Assembly: GCA_011191875.1 (NCBI GenBank)
Contig: DUFC01000032.1
Location: forward strand, 60,012 to 96,840
From: Dehalococcoidia bacterium
Lineage (GTDB): Bacteria; Chloroflexota; Dehalococcoidia; Dehalococcoidales; W498
Length of the DNA: 36,829 nucleotides
Direction of reading: 5' to 3'
The notes beneath the pieces were generated by a model, which ran no database searches, was not told the origin of the DNA, and saw only the letters and a list, made by a program, of their open reading frames with translations. The position numbers were made by a program, and so were the translations under genes. Positions within the stretch are counted from its first letter, which is position 1; each line of letters starts with the position of its first letter. Positions 1-8,629 of this stretch are shown here, piece by piece.

Positions 1-89
1 AGTTCGTTGGGTTACCGGCCACCTGCTCCTGAAGCTAGAATTCCGGTAACTCTAACTTAAAGAGTGGTATCCTTTATGGGGGCAGGTCA
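1..89 (+). mobile_element. Right end of an IS3-like insertion sequence (partial)
   Basis: Reading frame 1 from base 1 encodes the fragment SSLGYRPPAPEAR and stops at 58-60. This resembles the extreme C-terminus of IS3-type integrase-core (DDE) transposases, which often end in SSLGYRPPAPE. About 30 bases later the DNA reads GGGGGCAGGTCA (78-89). Its reverse complement begins TGACCTGCCCCC, which resembles the terminal inverted repeat of some IS3-family elements. I therefore place the right IS end near base 89. An 8-bp inverted repeat (GTTACCGG at 11-18, CCGGTAAC at 43-50) lies inside the transposase tail and may be coincidental. The left end and most of the transposase lie outside the window, so the family is inferred from a short stretch only. 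Confidence 0.6.
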
Positions 90-423
90 GGTTATTCCCA
101 AGGCTAATGCGGCAGAAGAAGCAGGCAAACTTATCATGGACCTGCCACAGCTATGGTCAAAGGCTAACGATGAAGAAAAAAGGAAACTTCTTCTGACCAT
201 GCTGGATACCGTCTATGTGGATGCCAAAAAGTCCAAATCAATCGTCGCTATAAAACCGAAGCCGCCTTTCAAACCTGTCTTCCAGGTGGCGGCTTCCAGG
301 GAAGGATCGGATATTCGTATCTTAAATGAGCCTCTTAACGGCTCATCTTTGTTTCTGGTGGAGACGGGGGAGGGTCGAACTCCCCGTCCAAAAGAAGCTA
401 CCCAGAATATTCTACAAGCTTAG
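90..423 (+). pseudogene. C-terminal remnant of a large serine recombinase, cut by the IS
   Basis: The ORF track gives a 119-aa ORF starting at 64, but its first ~9 codons come from the IS end. From about base 90 the protein carries DLPQLWSKANDEEKRKLLL, then VYVDAKKSKSIVAIKPKPPF. This is the typical C-terminal pattern of large serine recombinases (resolvase plus recombinase domains). The catalytic N-terminal domain and DNA-binding middle are missing, so this is a dead fragment. Its last ~22 codons (VETGEGRTPRP...) run antisense through the tmRNA 3' end, as expected when the attachment site lies inside the recombinase reading frame. In Dehalococcoides, islands carrying related recombinases integrate at ssrA. 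That link is from established knowledge; membership in the same family is inference. Confidence 0.72.
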
Positions 424-710
424 TCAGCTATTTAATCTTACCTGGCTAGCCTCTGCTGACCGAGTTTAGCCAGGCCAGTCGATACTTCTTTCACCACCCT
501 TATCGACATCGGGGTGGTGGCACCTCAACTTTTCGGCACCCAATCCCAACCCGCTGAGGTGAGGTCAGGTTGAGCGTGCAACCTATTTAGTTAGGCTGCA
601 TAAACTAATTCGGATTCGTTGGTTATTTTTCGCCACTTGTTTTGTGAGGTTAGTGGCACCTCAGCCTGCAATCCTGAAGAACACTTCCTCTGTCGAACCC
701 ACGCGTCCCC
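356..710 (-). ncRNA. ssrA: Transfer-messenger RNA (tmRNA)
   Basis: On the minus strand the 5' end GGGGACGCGTGGGTTCGACA matches the conserved tmRNA start. The 3' end shows a T-arm with GTTCGA and ends CGTCTCCACCA with an encoded CCA (plus-strand TGG at 356-358). The 5' GGGGACG pairs with the 3' CGTCTCC as a 7-bp acceptor stem. A tag reading frame in the middle ends ...TNESELVYAA followed by TAA (plus-strand 591-593). I could not fix the resume codon. GC-rich self-complementary stretches around 430-560 would form the pseudoknots. With SmpB, tmRNA rescues stalled ribosomes and tags the product for proteolysis. smpB lies directly upstream on the same strand. The 3' end also borders a serine-recombinase remnant and is probably an integration site. 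Confidence 0.93.
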
Positions 711-737
711 GCTTGCTACAGAGAGCTTAAGTCTGAA

Positions 738-1211
738 TCACCTCCTCTGAAGTTTCTGTTTCTTTACAGTTCTCTCAATCTCTCTTTCTGTCTCACGGCG
801 GGTTATAGATTCTCGCTTATCATATAGCCTCTTCCCTTTAGCTAAGGCTACTTCAACCTTGGCAATACTATCTTTAATATATAGTTTAAGGGGGACTAAA
901 GTAAAGCCCTTTTCCGCCACTTTACTGGTGAGACTATCAATCTGCTTACGATGCAGCAACAGCTTCCGTGGCCGTGTTGGCTCATGGCTTAAATAGCTAC
1001 TTGCTTCATAGCGAGCAATATGAGCATTCAATAACCATAACTCACCACCCTCGAGCCTAGCATAAGCATCACCTAAACTCACTCTCCCGGCTCGGATTGA
1101 CTTTATCTCTGTCCCGGTAAGCGCAATACCGGCTTCTAGACTATCCTCTATACGATAATTATGATAGGCTTTTCGGTTGGTAGCTACCGTCTTTATAACC
1201 ACGGCTTTCAT
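738..1211 (-). CDS. smpB: SsrA-binding protein SmpB
   Basis: A 157-aa protein of the usual SmpB length. It shows the family N-terminus (VATNRKAYHNYRIED), the LTGTEIKSIRAGRVSLGDAYA block and ELWLLNAHIARYE. It ends in the basic tail KGKRLYDKRESITRRETERE, which enters the decoding centre on stalled ribosomes. SmpB binds the tRNA-like domain of tmRNA and delivers it with EF-Tu during trans-translation. The gene sits 27 bases upstream of the tmRNA 5' end on the same strand, so the two partners are probably co-transcribed. The ATG at 1209-1211 is the natural start and fits the family N-terminus. Confidence 0.96.
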   Translation of the reverse strand: MKAVVIKTVATNRKAYHNYRIEDSLEAGIALTGTEIKSIRAGRVSLGDAYARLEGGELWLLNAHIARYEASSYLSHEPTRPRKLLLHRKQIDSLTSKVAEKGFTLVPLKLYIKDSIAKVEVALAKGKRLYDKRESITRRETEREIERTVKKQKLQRR

Positions 1212-1441
1212 TTAAATTATACCACAATCGAAGCTCGGTTCAAAAATCCCGGAGATTGGGAGGTCGAGGCTTCTGAGAACCTGATTCAGGTGGAAAGAGG
1301 GCGATGTCACTACAGAACTACACTAGTGACATTATAAACCCTGAAGATGTGTCTCAAGAAATAGAAAATGGCGGCAATTGAGGTGAATAAGATTCTGTAT
1401 CAAATAGAATTTAGTGAATTAGCTTATTAAAAAAGCCCCGT
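1212..1441. other. Intergenic stretch between smpB and def, no gene recognised
   Basis: I see no convincing gene in these 230 bases. There is a 7-bp inverted repeat (GTCACTA at 1306-1312, TAGTGAC at 1324-1330). A second pairing (AATAAG with CTTATT) lies just before the def stop codon and could act as a weak hairpin between def and smpB. A 20-codon plus-strand ORF starting at 1367 lacks a ribosome binding site. Confidence 0.4.
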
Positions 1442-1930
1442 TTAGAGCTGAGCTTCCTCTGGCTCAATCTTGTGCAGCTTATCCATACTCTCCAGATAAT
1501 CAATATAAAGCACCCCGTTTAAATGTTCTATTTCGTGCTCCAGGGCTTGAGCCAGAAGGTCGTTTGCCGTAATCCGTATCTCCTTTCCGTTTCGGTTACG
1601 CCCCTTAACCTTAACTGATACGGCACGCTTAATCTCCCCAATATAGCCAGGGATGCTGAGACAGCCTTCATCTACCAGGCGTTCCCCTGTTCTCTGCACT
1701 ATCTCAGGATTAACCAAGATTATATCTTCTTCCTCCGGAACACCAATAACAATCACTCGCAAGGAAACGCCTACTTGTGGGGCGGCTAATCCTACACGCC
1801 CTGGAACAGCGTGCATTGTCTCAATCATATCATCTATCAGCTTCTGGATTGAGCCATCAATAGTCCTGACACGCTTTGCTTTCTGCCTTAATACTGGCTC
1901 AGGAAAAACACGAATAGGAATAACTGCCAT
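1442..1930 (-). CDS. def: Peptide deformylase
   Basis: Removes the N-formyl group from nascent proteins in the cytosol using a metal ion. All three family motifs are present: GLAAPQVG (motif 1), EGCLS with the metal-ligand Cys (motif 2) and HEIEH (motif 3, the HExxH ligand pair). The ORF track begins at 1960. I prefer the ATG at 1928-1930 because it gives the normal N-terminus [18 protein letters not shown] and is preceded by a GGTG element; the protein is then about 162 aa. It follows priA on the same strand after 46 bases and is probably in the trmD-rplS-priA transcription unit. Confidence 0.95.
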   Translation of the reverse strand: MAVIPIRVFPEPVLRQKAKRVRTIDGSIQKLIDDMIETMHAVPGRVGLAAPQVGVSLRVIVIGVPEEEDIILVNPEIVQRTGERLVDEGCLSIPGYIGEIKRAVSVKVKGRNRNGKEIRITANDLLAQALEHEIEHLNGVLYIDYLESMDKLHKIEPEEAQL

Positions 1931-1976
1931 CTTATCACCCGCCGAATTATAGCTAACCAAGGCTAATATGTAAACC

Positions 1977-4424
1977 TTATGTCAGCCCCACCGGGTCAAT
2001 ATCCACTGTCCAGCCCTGGGGGAAAGGTATTGGCGATAGGAAAGTAGACAGTCCGGAGCCACGAAGTATTATTTGCCAGTGAAACCTGCCCCGTAGCTTA
2101 CGAATAAATGCCGGGGCGGGACCGATTAGACTGAGGTCAGCTATTCCCCTTGAGTCTCTTTCTTCAATAAGCAAGCGCTTCATTCTTCCTGCTTCCCGCT
2201 GACAAAGAGCTTCATTAGTATGACTATAAACCAGGCTAGCCAGTTGACTAAAAGGAGGATTATGAAGCTGGCGGCGATAGGCAATCTCATTGTCGTAGAA
2301 AAGGGTGTAGTCGTGTTTAGCTGCCGCCTGAATAGCATAGTGCTCAGGAGAATAGGTCTGAATGATAACCCGCCCCCCTAAACTGCCACGCCCTGCTCTC
2401 CCCGCCACCTGAGACAGGAGCTGAAAAGTCCTTTCCCCAGCCCGGAAGTCGGGTAGGTTTAAACCGGTATCAGCACTAATTACCCCAACCAGGGTAACCA
2501 GAGGCAAATCCAATCCTTTAGCAATCATTTGCGTACCAATAAGAATATCAGCCTCATGAGCACGGAACTTGCCTAATATTTCCTCATGCGAATACTTCCT
2601 CTTGGTAACATCCCTATCCCAACGCAGTAGCCTGGCTTGGGGAAAAGTAAAACTCGTTTCTTGCTCCAACTTCTGGGTGCCAACACCTAAAAACTTTATT
2701 CGACGACTCAAGCACTGAGGGCAAATCTGAGGCACTGATGTTCTGTAGTTACACTGGTGACAGACTAAAACATCCTGAGCAAGGTGATAGGTAAGGGCAA
2801 CCTCACAGCGCTTACAGCGGAGGACAAAGCCGCAACTCCGACATTGAATAAAGGTAGCCGCTCCTCGCCGATTAAGAAATAATATAACCTGCTCTTCATT
2901 TGTCACCGCTTTAGCTATAGCCTGTGACAAAGAGCGACTAAACAGGCTTCTATTCCCCGCCTTGAGTTCCTGTCTTAAATCTACTACTTCAACTTGGGGG
3001 AGGGCTGAACCTTCGCTGGGGGTAACCCGCTCAGGAAGCTCAAGAAGGTAATAGTCTCCTATTTGAGCATGGTAAAAAGTCTCCACATCAGGGGTAGCAC
3101 TGCCCAGAATAACCACCGCCCCGGTTAACTCGGCCAGCTTTATAGCCACATCACGGGCGTGGTAGCGGGGCGATTTATCGTGCTGCTTATAGGTCCATTC
3201 ATGCTCTTCATCAATAACGATGAGACCCAAGTCAGGTTGAGGAGCAAAAATGGCACTCCTAGAACCGATAACTACATCAAATTCCCCATCTCTTATTCGC
3301 CGCCACTCATCAAATTGTTCACCCAGGGAGAGTTTACTGTGAAGGACCGCCACTTTGCGGGGAAAGCGCGAGGCAAATCGCTCTATGGTTTGGGGAGTAA
3401 GGGCAATCTCTGGAACTAAAACAATACCTCGCTTACCTAGCCTCACTGCCTCAGCCAGAGCCTGGAGGTAAATTTCTGTCTTGCCACTTCCAGTAACCCC
3501 ACCAAGCAGAAAAACGGTTGGTGAAGGATGACCCTTCGCTGCTGACATTAGGCTTGATTGGATAGAGTTGAAGGCTGATTTTTGGGCGGTGGTAAGGGTC
3601 AGCGGATAAGATGGAGTAATATCCTCGTAGGAAATTGGTTCGCGTCTTACTTCAATTTGTTCAATGCTGGCTAAACTCTTGCGGACTAAGACATCAGCTA
3701 CCGCTTTATCACAGTTAACCCTCTGCCTGGCTTCTGCCAAGGGCACCGGTCGGGACTGCTGAGCTAAGAAGTCGAGAAGAGCCGCCTGCTTAGTAGCCCT
3801 TTTCTCACGCAACCTAGCTGCCTCCTGCCGAGCTTCACTAGCCTCCACTATCAGACGCAGGTAAGGCACACTCTTTGGTTTTACCTTAACTCTCTCAAGT
3901 TCATAGCTCTTATCTACCAAACCCCGAGCAATAAGTTGAGAGGTGATAAGCCTAGCCTGCCTCATCCCTAAGTTCCTCTCCAGCTCCCTGAGACTAACCT
4001 TGCCCCGTCTCCAAACTAGTTCAAGAATATTCTTCTGTCCCGGGGTGAGAGAAGTTGCATCATATTCAGAAAGGGTCGAAGGACTGGAGATAAAAGTTAC
4101 TACCTTACGCTCAAATCCTGGCGGTAGCATTAAAGCCACAGCATCAAAAATGGGTGATATATAATACTCGCTGAGCCAGCGAGCCAGCGATACCTGGGAG
4201 GGAGATAATAGATGGTGGGGCTCAATGACACCAGCTATTTCTCTGGTTTCCTCCACAGCGGGGTAACGGCTTAGTTCTAAAACAATGCCCTGGAGGAGCT
4301 TATCACCGAAGGGAACCCATACTGCCTGCCCGACATCAATGGTTAGACCAGAGGGTATAGCATAGCTAAATGTCCTACGCTGAGCTATGGGTGAATTAAC
4401 ACTAACCTCAGCATACTCCAACAA
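1977..4424 (-). CDS. priA: Primosomal protein N' (PriA replication-restart helicase)
   Basis: A superfamily 2 3'-to-5' DNA helicase that reloads the replisome at collapsed forks. Visible in order: an N-terminal fork-binding domain ([20 protein letters not shown]), a winged-helix region, Walker [10 protein letters not shown], a DEEH Walker B box and the 8-Cys zinc module ([22 protein letters not shown]). Helicase motifs V and VI follow, with [10 protein letters not shown] and QVAGRAGRG. The listed 874-aa ORF starts inside rplS. Its first ~59 residues do not look like PriA and merely read rplS in another frame. A TTG at 4422-4424, eight bases after AGAGGA, gives about 815 aa, a normal PriA size. 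The TTG start is inference. The gene begins 13 bases after rplS ends. Confidence 0.93.
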   Translation of the reverse strand: MLEYAEVSVNSPIAQRRTFSYAIPSGLTIDVGQAVWVPFGDKLLQGIVLELSRYPAVEETREIAGVIEPHHLLSPSQVSLARWLSEYYISPIFDAVALMLPPGFERKVVTFISSPSTLSEYDATSLTPGQKNILELVWRRGKVSLRELERNLGMRQARLITSQLIARGLVDKSYELERVKVKPKSVPYLRLIVEASEARQEAARLREKRATKQAALLDFLAQQSRPVPLAEARQRVNCDKAVADVLVRKSLASIEQIEVRREPISYEDITPSYPLTLTTAQKSAFNSIQSSLMSAAKGHPSPTVFLLGGVTGSGKTEIYLQALAEAVRLGKRGIVLVPEIALTPQTIERFASRFPRKVAVLHSKLSLGEQFDEWRRIRDGEFDVVIGSRSAIFAPQPDLGLIVIDEEHEWTYKQHDKSPRYHARDVAIKLAELTGAVVILGSATPDVETFYHAQIGDYYLLELPERVTPSEGSALPQVEVVDLRQELKAGNRSLFSRSLSQAIAKAVTNEEQVILFLNRRGAATFIQCRSCGFVLRCKRCEVALTYHLAQDVLVCHQCNYRTSVPQICPQCLSRRIKFLGVGTQKLEQETSFTFPQARLLRWDRDVTKRKYSHEEILGKFRAHEADILIGTQMIAKGLDLPLVTLVGVISADTGLNLPDFRAGERTFQLLSQVAGRAGRGSLGGRVIIQTYSPEHYAIQAAAKHDYTLFYDNEIAYRRQLHNPPFSQLASLVYSHTNEALCQREAGRMKRLLIEERDSRGIADLSLIGPAPAFIRKLRGRFHWQIILRGSGLSTFLSPIPFPQGWTVDIDPVGLT

Positions 4425-4437
4425 GACAGCTTTCCTC

Positions 4438-4800
4438 TTACTCTTGTTTCTTTTCCTTGTATACCCGCTTTTCCTTGATGCGAGCTTTCTTAGTACTGAG
4501 CCCACGCAGGTAATAGAGCTTAGCCCGGCGCACTTTGCCATGGCGCACCACTTCCACTCTCTCCACGAGCGGCGAGTACAGAGGAAAGGTGCGCTCGACA
4601 CCTACACCATGGGTAATACGCCTCACTGTAAAGCTAGCACCGACTCCACCGCGCCGAACCTTGATTACTACCCCCTGAAATAACTGGGTGCGCTCTTTTT
4701 CTCCTTCTACAATCTTACTCCTGACCTTTACTGTGTCACCGGGAGCAAGATCCGGAATATCAGGATTTGCTTTGATTTCAATTAGTGATGCAACGCTCAT
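4438..4800 (-). CDS. rplS: 50S ribosomal protein bL19
   Basis: A 120-aa protein matching bL19 throughout, with [25 protein letters not shown] divided between the fold's strands, then [33 protein letters not shown] and [10 protein letters not shown]. It sits at the 30S-50S interface. The ATG at 4798-4800 is preceded by GGGGAG. It lies 21 bases after trmD, keeping the common trmD-rplS order, and directly precedes priA. The lysine-rich end ([12 protein letters not shown]) is normal for this protein. Confidence 0.97.
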   Translation of the reverse strand: MSVASLIEIKANPDIPDLAPGDTVKVRSKIVEGEKERTQLFQGVVIKVRRGGVGASFTVRRITHGVGVERTFPLYSPLVERVEVVRHGKVRRAKLYYLRGLSTKKARIKEKRVYKEKKQE

Positions 4801-4821
4801 TTTATTAACTCCCCATATAAT

Positions 4822-5562
4822 TTAAGATTGTTTTAACCTATCTACTAACCGTCTTTCCTCCAAACTTAGATTAGCCTTGTCTAATAAGTCTGGGCGGCGC
4901 TCTAGTGTGCGCAGAATAGCCTGCTCACGGCGCCAGTTAGCGATTTGGGCATGGTTTCCCGAAAGTAAAACCTGAGGCACTGACCATCCTTTATATTCAT
5001 CGGGACGAGTGTACTGGGGGTATTCCAATAGTCCCGTGGCATAAGAATCATCCAGTAGTGAAGCCTCTGAGCCAAGAACCCCTGGCAGCAATCTCACCAC
5101 AGCATCTACTACCACCATAGCCGCTAGCTCACCACCACTAAGCACATAATCGCCAATACTAACCTCATCGGTAACTAGGTGCCCACGAACCCGCTCATCA
5201 ACCCCTTCATAGCGACCACAGATAAGAATCATATGCATATATCTTGATAGCTCGTAAGCAATCTCTTGAGAAAAGGGTCGACCCTGTGGGGTGAGCAGAA
5301 TGATTGGTAACATATTAACCCCTTCTTCTATATCTGGTTTTATTGACTCTACCGCCTCAAAAATAGGTTCGGGCTTGAGTACCATGCCGGCTCCACCACC
5401 ATAAGCATAATCATCAACGGTATGATGTTTATCGTGAGTGCAGTCTCGAATATCACAAATATTAATCCTAACCAGCTTGTGGTCAATAGCCCGTTTCAGG
5501 ATACCAGTGCTAAACGGACTTTCGAACATCTGAGGAAACAGGGTTAAAATATCAATTTGCAC
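4822..5562 (-). CDS. trmD: tRNA (guanine-N1)-methyltransferase TrmD
   Basis: Methylates G37 beside the anticodon of tRNAs reading CUN, CCN and CGG codons, preventing +1 frameshifting, with S-adenosylmethionine as donor. The sequence shows the SPOUT family hallmarks: [20 protein letters not shown] at the start, [25 protein letters not shown] and the trefoil-knot loop [16 protein letters not shown]. The ORF track extends to 5622. The GTG at 5560-5562, nine bases after AGGAAGG, gives the normal N-terminus and 246 aa, so I chose it. Here trmD is the first gene of its unit; rpsP and rimM, often upstream, are absent. Confidence 0.95.
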   Translation of the reverse strand: MQIDILTLFPQMFESPFSTGILKRAIDHKLVRINICDIRDCTHDKHHTVDDYAYGGGAGMVLKPEPIFEAVESIKPDIEEGVNMLPIILLTPQGRPFSQEIAYELSRYMHMILICGRYEGVDERVRGHLVTDEVSIGDYVLSGGELAAMVVVDAVVRLLPGVLGSEASLLDDSYATGLLEYPQYTRPDEYKGWSVPQVLLSGNHAQIANWRREQAILRTLERRPDLLDKANLSLEERRLVDRLKQS

Positions 5563-5627
5563 CGACCTAATCCTTCCTGCTATTTGGGCTGTATTCCTGA
5601 TTACCTCTCCCTCAAAGAGCAATCTCT

Positions 5628-5656
5628 ATTCTACCACATACAAGGTATATAGCAAA
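5628..5656 (-). promoter_or_regulatory. Promoter for the trmD-rplS-priA-def unit
   Basis: On the minus strand TTTGCT (5651-5656) is followed by a 17-base spacer and TAGAAT (5628-5633), a sigma-70-like pair. It lies about 65 bases before the GTG chosen for trmD and supports that start over the longer ORF, whose start would fall at the transcription start. Confidence 0.6.
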
Positions 5657-5689
5657 ATCATTGATTTTTAAAAATTAAATCAAAAAGAC

Positions 5690-5718
5690 TTGACAAAGCC
5701 ACAAAGCTGTGTTATAAA
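5690..5718 (+). promoter_or_regulatory. Sigma-70-type promoter of the mraZ-ftsZ cluster
   Basis: TTGACA at 5690-5695, a 17-base spacer and TATAAA at 5713-5718, very close to consensus. It lies upstream of mraZ and is divergent from the trmD promoter. The MraZ operator repeats begin two bases after the -10 box. Confidence 0.85.
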
Positions 5719-5719
5719 A

Positions 5720-5759
5720 TGGTAGAAAGTGGGAGAAAGTGGTAAAATAAGGGGAGAAG
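5720..5759 (+). promoter_or_regulatory. MraZ operator: 10-bp-spaced direct repeats
   Basis: Four decamers in direct register: TGGTAGAAAG, TGGGAGAAAG, TGGTAAAATA and AGGGGAGAAG. MraZ proteins bind runs of TGGG-type boxes spaced by one helical turn upstream of their own gene. The repeats cover the expected transcription start, so binding should repress the promoter. The last repeat is the least conserved. Confidence 0.78.
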
Positions 5760-5786
5760 TGCAAAGCTAATAGTGAAGGTCTAACA

Positions 5787-6212
5787 ATGTTTTTTGGTGA
5801 ATTTGAATATAAGATTGATGACAAGGGTAGAGTGCCTATCCCACCCCGGTTCAGAAGAGAACTAAAAGAGGGAGTGGTATTAACGCCGGGAGTAGAGAAG
5901 TGCATCAATATCTATGCACTATCTGAGTGGAGAAAGTTAGCAACCACACTTACCACCGGTTCAGTCACACGCAGCAAGCTGAGGAAGCTAAACCGGGCTA
6001 TTTTTGCTACCGCTTTTTACACCAGCATAGATGGGCAGGGAAGAATAGCCCTGCCTATTTCGCTAAGGCAGCATGCTGGAATTGAGGATGAGGTAGTTAT
6101 AGCTGGTGCCAATAATTATCTTGAACTGTGGCATAAAGAGCAGTGGGAATCAGAAAAGTCTATTAGCCAAGAGCAGGCTTGGCAGATTATAGAAAGTTTA
6201 GAAAGACACTAA
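5787..6212 (+). CDS. mraZ: Transcriptional regulator MraZ
   Basis: A 141-aa protein with two SpoVT-AbrB-like halves. The first holds [22 protein letters not shown] and the second [23 protein letters not shown]; both carry the DxxGR signature that contacts DNA. MraZ usually represses the division and cell-wall cluster it heads. Here it is preceded by a strong promoter with four 10-bp repeats, fitting autoregulation. The ATG at 5787 follows GAAGG. The next gene, rsmH, starts on the last base of the mraZ stop codon (TAATG), so the two are translationally coupled. Confidence 0.95.
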   Translation: MFFGEFEYKIDDKGRVPIPPRFRRELKEGVVLTPGVEKCINIYALSEWRKLATTLTTGSVTRSKLRKLNRAIFATAFYTSIDGQGRIALPISLRQHAGIEDEVVIAGANNYLELWHKEQWESEKSISQEQAWQIIESLERH

Positions 6213-7267
6213 TGAGCCTAAAAATGTTAACCCCCACTCATATCCCGGTTCTAGTGAAGGAAACACTGGAGGTACTGGCTGTTCAGCCTGGAGGTCGCTA
6301 CATAGATTGCACCCTTGGTGCTGGCGGACATGCTGCTGCTATCCTAGAGGGGAGTTCGCCGGGTGGACAACTACTAGGCATTGATGCTGACCCTGAAGCT
6401 ATAGAAATAGCCAGGGCAAGGCTTGAAGCTTATAGTGGCTCAACACTTCTTATTAACGAGAACTTCGCTAATTTACAGGCTATCTGTCTCAAATATGACT
6501 TCTTTCCGGTGCATGGTATCTTGTTTGACATGGGGCTATCTTCTCTCCAGCTCAATAGTAATGGTCGTGGTTTCAGCTTCCAACACGATGCACCGTTAGA
6601 TATGCGCTTGGATCCCAGCCAAGAGGTAACAGCCGCCGATATCATTAATACATCCTCTGAGGTTGAACTAGCTCACCTTATAAGAGAATATGGAGAGGAA
6701 GGCTATAGCCGTCAAATAGCACGCCACATAGTGCAGGAACGCCCTATAAACACTACCCTTCAACTAGCTCGGACGATAGAGCGAGCTATTGGTGGCAGAA
6801 GGGGTAAAATCCACCCTGCCACCAAAACTTTTCAGGCACTACGAATAGTAGTTAACCAGGAACTTGAGCATCTAGAAGTAGCCCTCAAGCAGGCAATCAA
6901 CCTCCTTGGCTTTAAAGGTAGATTGGTGGTCATTAGCTATCACTCTCTTGAAGACCGGATAGTGAAACAGTTTATGCAACAAGAATCAAGAGATTGTATT
7001 TGCCCGCCGGGTATCCCAACCTGTGTTTGCGGACACACCGCCGGTTTAAGGTTAGTCAATAAGAAGGTTATTGCTCCTTCCCTAGTGGAGGTTCAAGTTA
7101 ATCCGCGTAGCCGCAGCGCTAAATTAAGAGCGGCTGAGCGCATTATTGCTCCGGATGACCAACTTATGACCGTTGATGAATTGGGATTTTCAACGGAGGT
7201 TAGAGCCAATGGATGGAGGAGACCAGCTTTACTGAATAAACTGCGAAGGGCTTTCCTAGCAGCTTAA
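6212..7267 (+). CDS. rsmH: 16S rRNA (cytosine-1402-N4)-methyltransferase RsmH
   Basis: Transfers a methyl group from S-adenosylmethionine to N4 of C1402 in the ribosomal P site. Visible are [13 protein letters not shown] at the start, the SAM-binding [40 protein letters not shown] and the late [16 protein letters not shown] block. The listed ORF begins at 6179 inside mraZ. The ATG at 6212 overlaps the mraZ stop by one base and gives 351 aa, slightly long for the family because of a tail after the [12 protein letters not shown] motif. It is the second gene of the reduced division cluster. In many bacteria ftsL and ftsI would follow, but here ftsA comes next. Confidence 0.95.
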   Translation: MSLKMLTPTHIPVLVKETLEVLAVQPGGRYIDCTLGAGGHAAAILEGSSPGGQLLGIDADPEAIEIARARLEAYSGSTLLINENFANLQAICLKYDFFPVHGILFDMGLSSLQLNSNGRGFSFQHDAPLDMRLDPSQEVTAADIINTSSEVELAHLIREYGEEGYSRQIARHIVQERPINTTLQLARTIERAIGGRRGKIHPATKTFQALRIVVNQELEHLEVALKQAINLLGFKGRLVVISYHSLEDRIVKQFMQQESRDCICPPGIPTCVCGHTAGLRLVNKKVIAPSLVEVQVNPRSRSAKLRAAERIIAPDDQLMTVDELGFSTEVRANGWRRPALLNKLRRAFLAA

Positions 7268-7296
7268 ATTAGATAAATCATTGAGACTGGCAAACG

Positions 7297-7316
7297 AGGA
7301 GGTTCTGAAAATGTAA
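7297..7316 (+). other. Start-stop minimal ORF (ATG-TAA) upstream of ftsA
   Basis: A strong Shine-Dalgarno sequence, GAGGAGGT, is followed after seven bases by ATG and at once by TAA (7311-7316). It lies 48 bases before ftsA, which has its own SD (AAGGAGGGAGG). It could stall ribosomes in the leader, or be the scar of a lost gene between rsmH and ftsA. No function can be shown from sequence. Confidence 0.4.
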
Positions 7317-7364
7317 GAAAATAAATTCAGAGGGTCAGAAATCTAGCTAAAAAGGAGGGAGGAT

Positions 7365-8582
7365 ATGAAAAAACGAACCCCGATAGCTGCTATTGATGTT
7401 GGTACTACGAAGATATGCACCACCATAGCTGATGTAGCTGAAGGAGGTAGCGTCCGAATTACAGGAGTAGGCGTTACCCCATCAAAAGGATTACACAAAG
7501 GTCTGGTAGTCAACATCAACGAGGCCAGAGCGGCAATCCGCGAGTCAGTGAGAAAAGCAGAACAAGCCAGCAACTACAAAATAGAATCTGCCTACGTAGG
7601 TGTCACTGGGAGGCATGTCAGCTCACTCAATAACCGAGGGGTAGTAGCCATTACTCGTAATGACAGGTTGGTACGTCCGGATGACTTAAGACGGGTACTT
7701 CAATGTGCCCAAAACATCAAAGTTCCTAGCGACAGAAAGTTACTTCATATTATTCCTCGAGGTTATGCTGTTGACGGTCAGGTAGGAGTCAAGAACCCGG
7801 TGGGAATGCACGGCTTCAGGCTAGATGTGGAGACGCACATCATCACTGCGGCAGTAACTTCTGTCCAGAATCTAGTAAAGTGCATTCGTAGTATAGGCAT
7901 AGATATTGACGACCTCATCCTTGAACCTTTAGCCAGTAGCGAAGCAATATTGACCGAAGATGAGAAGCAAATGGGTGTCATATTAGCCGACATAGGGGGT
8001 GGTACTACAGACACTGCTGTCTTCAGAGAAGGAAGCATCTGGCATACCTCTATTCTGCCTGTAGCCGGTTATCAAATCACCAGGGATATTGCTATTGGTT
8101 TAGGATTACCATTTGATGTAGCCGAGGAGATGAAAAAAAGGTACGGCAGCGTTATGCCAGTTTACGAAGGTAAGGCAGATACTGCCACAACAATATCACA
8201 AGATGGACATGGTGTCTCCTACCAAGACCTATGCGACATCGTCAGGGCTCGAGTTGAGGAAATCGTAAGGCTTATTATGCTGGAGTTACCACGCTCTGAA
8301 TATGAGACATTAGTTCCGGCTGGGGTGGTACTCACTGGCGGCAGCTCTAACCTTTCCGGTATAGAAGCGCTGGGGCGTGATATACTCAGGCTCCCGGTAA
8401 GGGTGGGCGTTCCTACTAACATGCTTGGTATTGCCGATGCTCTTCGCGACCCGGCATATGCCACAAGCGTTGGACTCCTGCAGTGGGGGGCAAAGTATCA
8501 AAGCAGACAGACCTGGCGACCCCGCGGATTTAACATGCTTGTAAGCCGCTTAATGTCCCGAATTAGGAATCTGTTCCGCTAG
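7365..8582 (+). CDS. ftsA: Cell division protein FtsA
   Basis: An actin-like ATPase that tethers FtsZ to the membrane. It starts with PIAAIDVGTTKICTTIADV (phosphate 1 loop), carries DIGGGTTDTAVFREG (phosphate 2) and TGGSSNLSGIEALGRDIL (adenosine motif). It ends in FNMLVSRLMSRIRNLFR, an amphipathic basic helix suitable as the membrane-targeting sequence. The length of 405 aa is normal. ATG 7365 follows AAGGAGGGAGGAT. ftsZ follows after 47 bases. The presence of ftsA without peptidoglycan genes nearby is notable. Confidence 0.96.
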   Translation: MKKRTPIAAIDVGTTKICTTIADVAEGGSVRITGVGVTPSKGLHKGLVVNINEARAAIRESVRKAEQASNYKIESAYVGVTGRHVSSLNNRGVVAITRNDRLVRPDDLRRVLQCAQNIKVPSDRKLLHIIPRGYAVDGQVGVKNPVGMHGFRLDVETHIITAAVTSVQNLVKCIRSIGIDIDDLILEPLASSEAILTEDEKQMGVILADIGGGTTDTAVFREGSIWHTSILPVAGYQITRDIAIGLGLPFDVAEEMKKRYGSVMPVYEGKADTATTISQDGHGVSYQDLCDIVRARVEEIVRLIMLELPRSEYETLVPAGVVLTGGSSNLSGIEALGRDILRLPVRVGVPTNMLGIADALRDPAYATSVGLLQWGAKYQSRQTWRPRGFNMLVSRLMSRIRNLFR

Positions 8583-8629
8583 CGTCCAAAGAAATAAGAG
8601 TTTTTACTATAAGTAAGAAAGGAGGAGAG

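Noticed and set aside
1367-1429. 20-codon plus-strand ORF between smpB and def
   Set aside because: No ribosome binding site and no recognisable product; too short to support.
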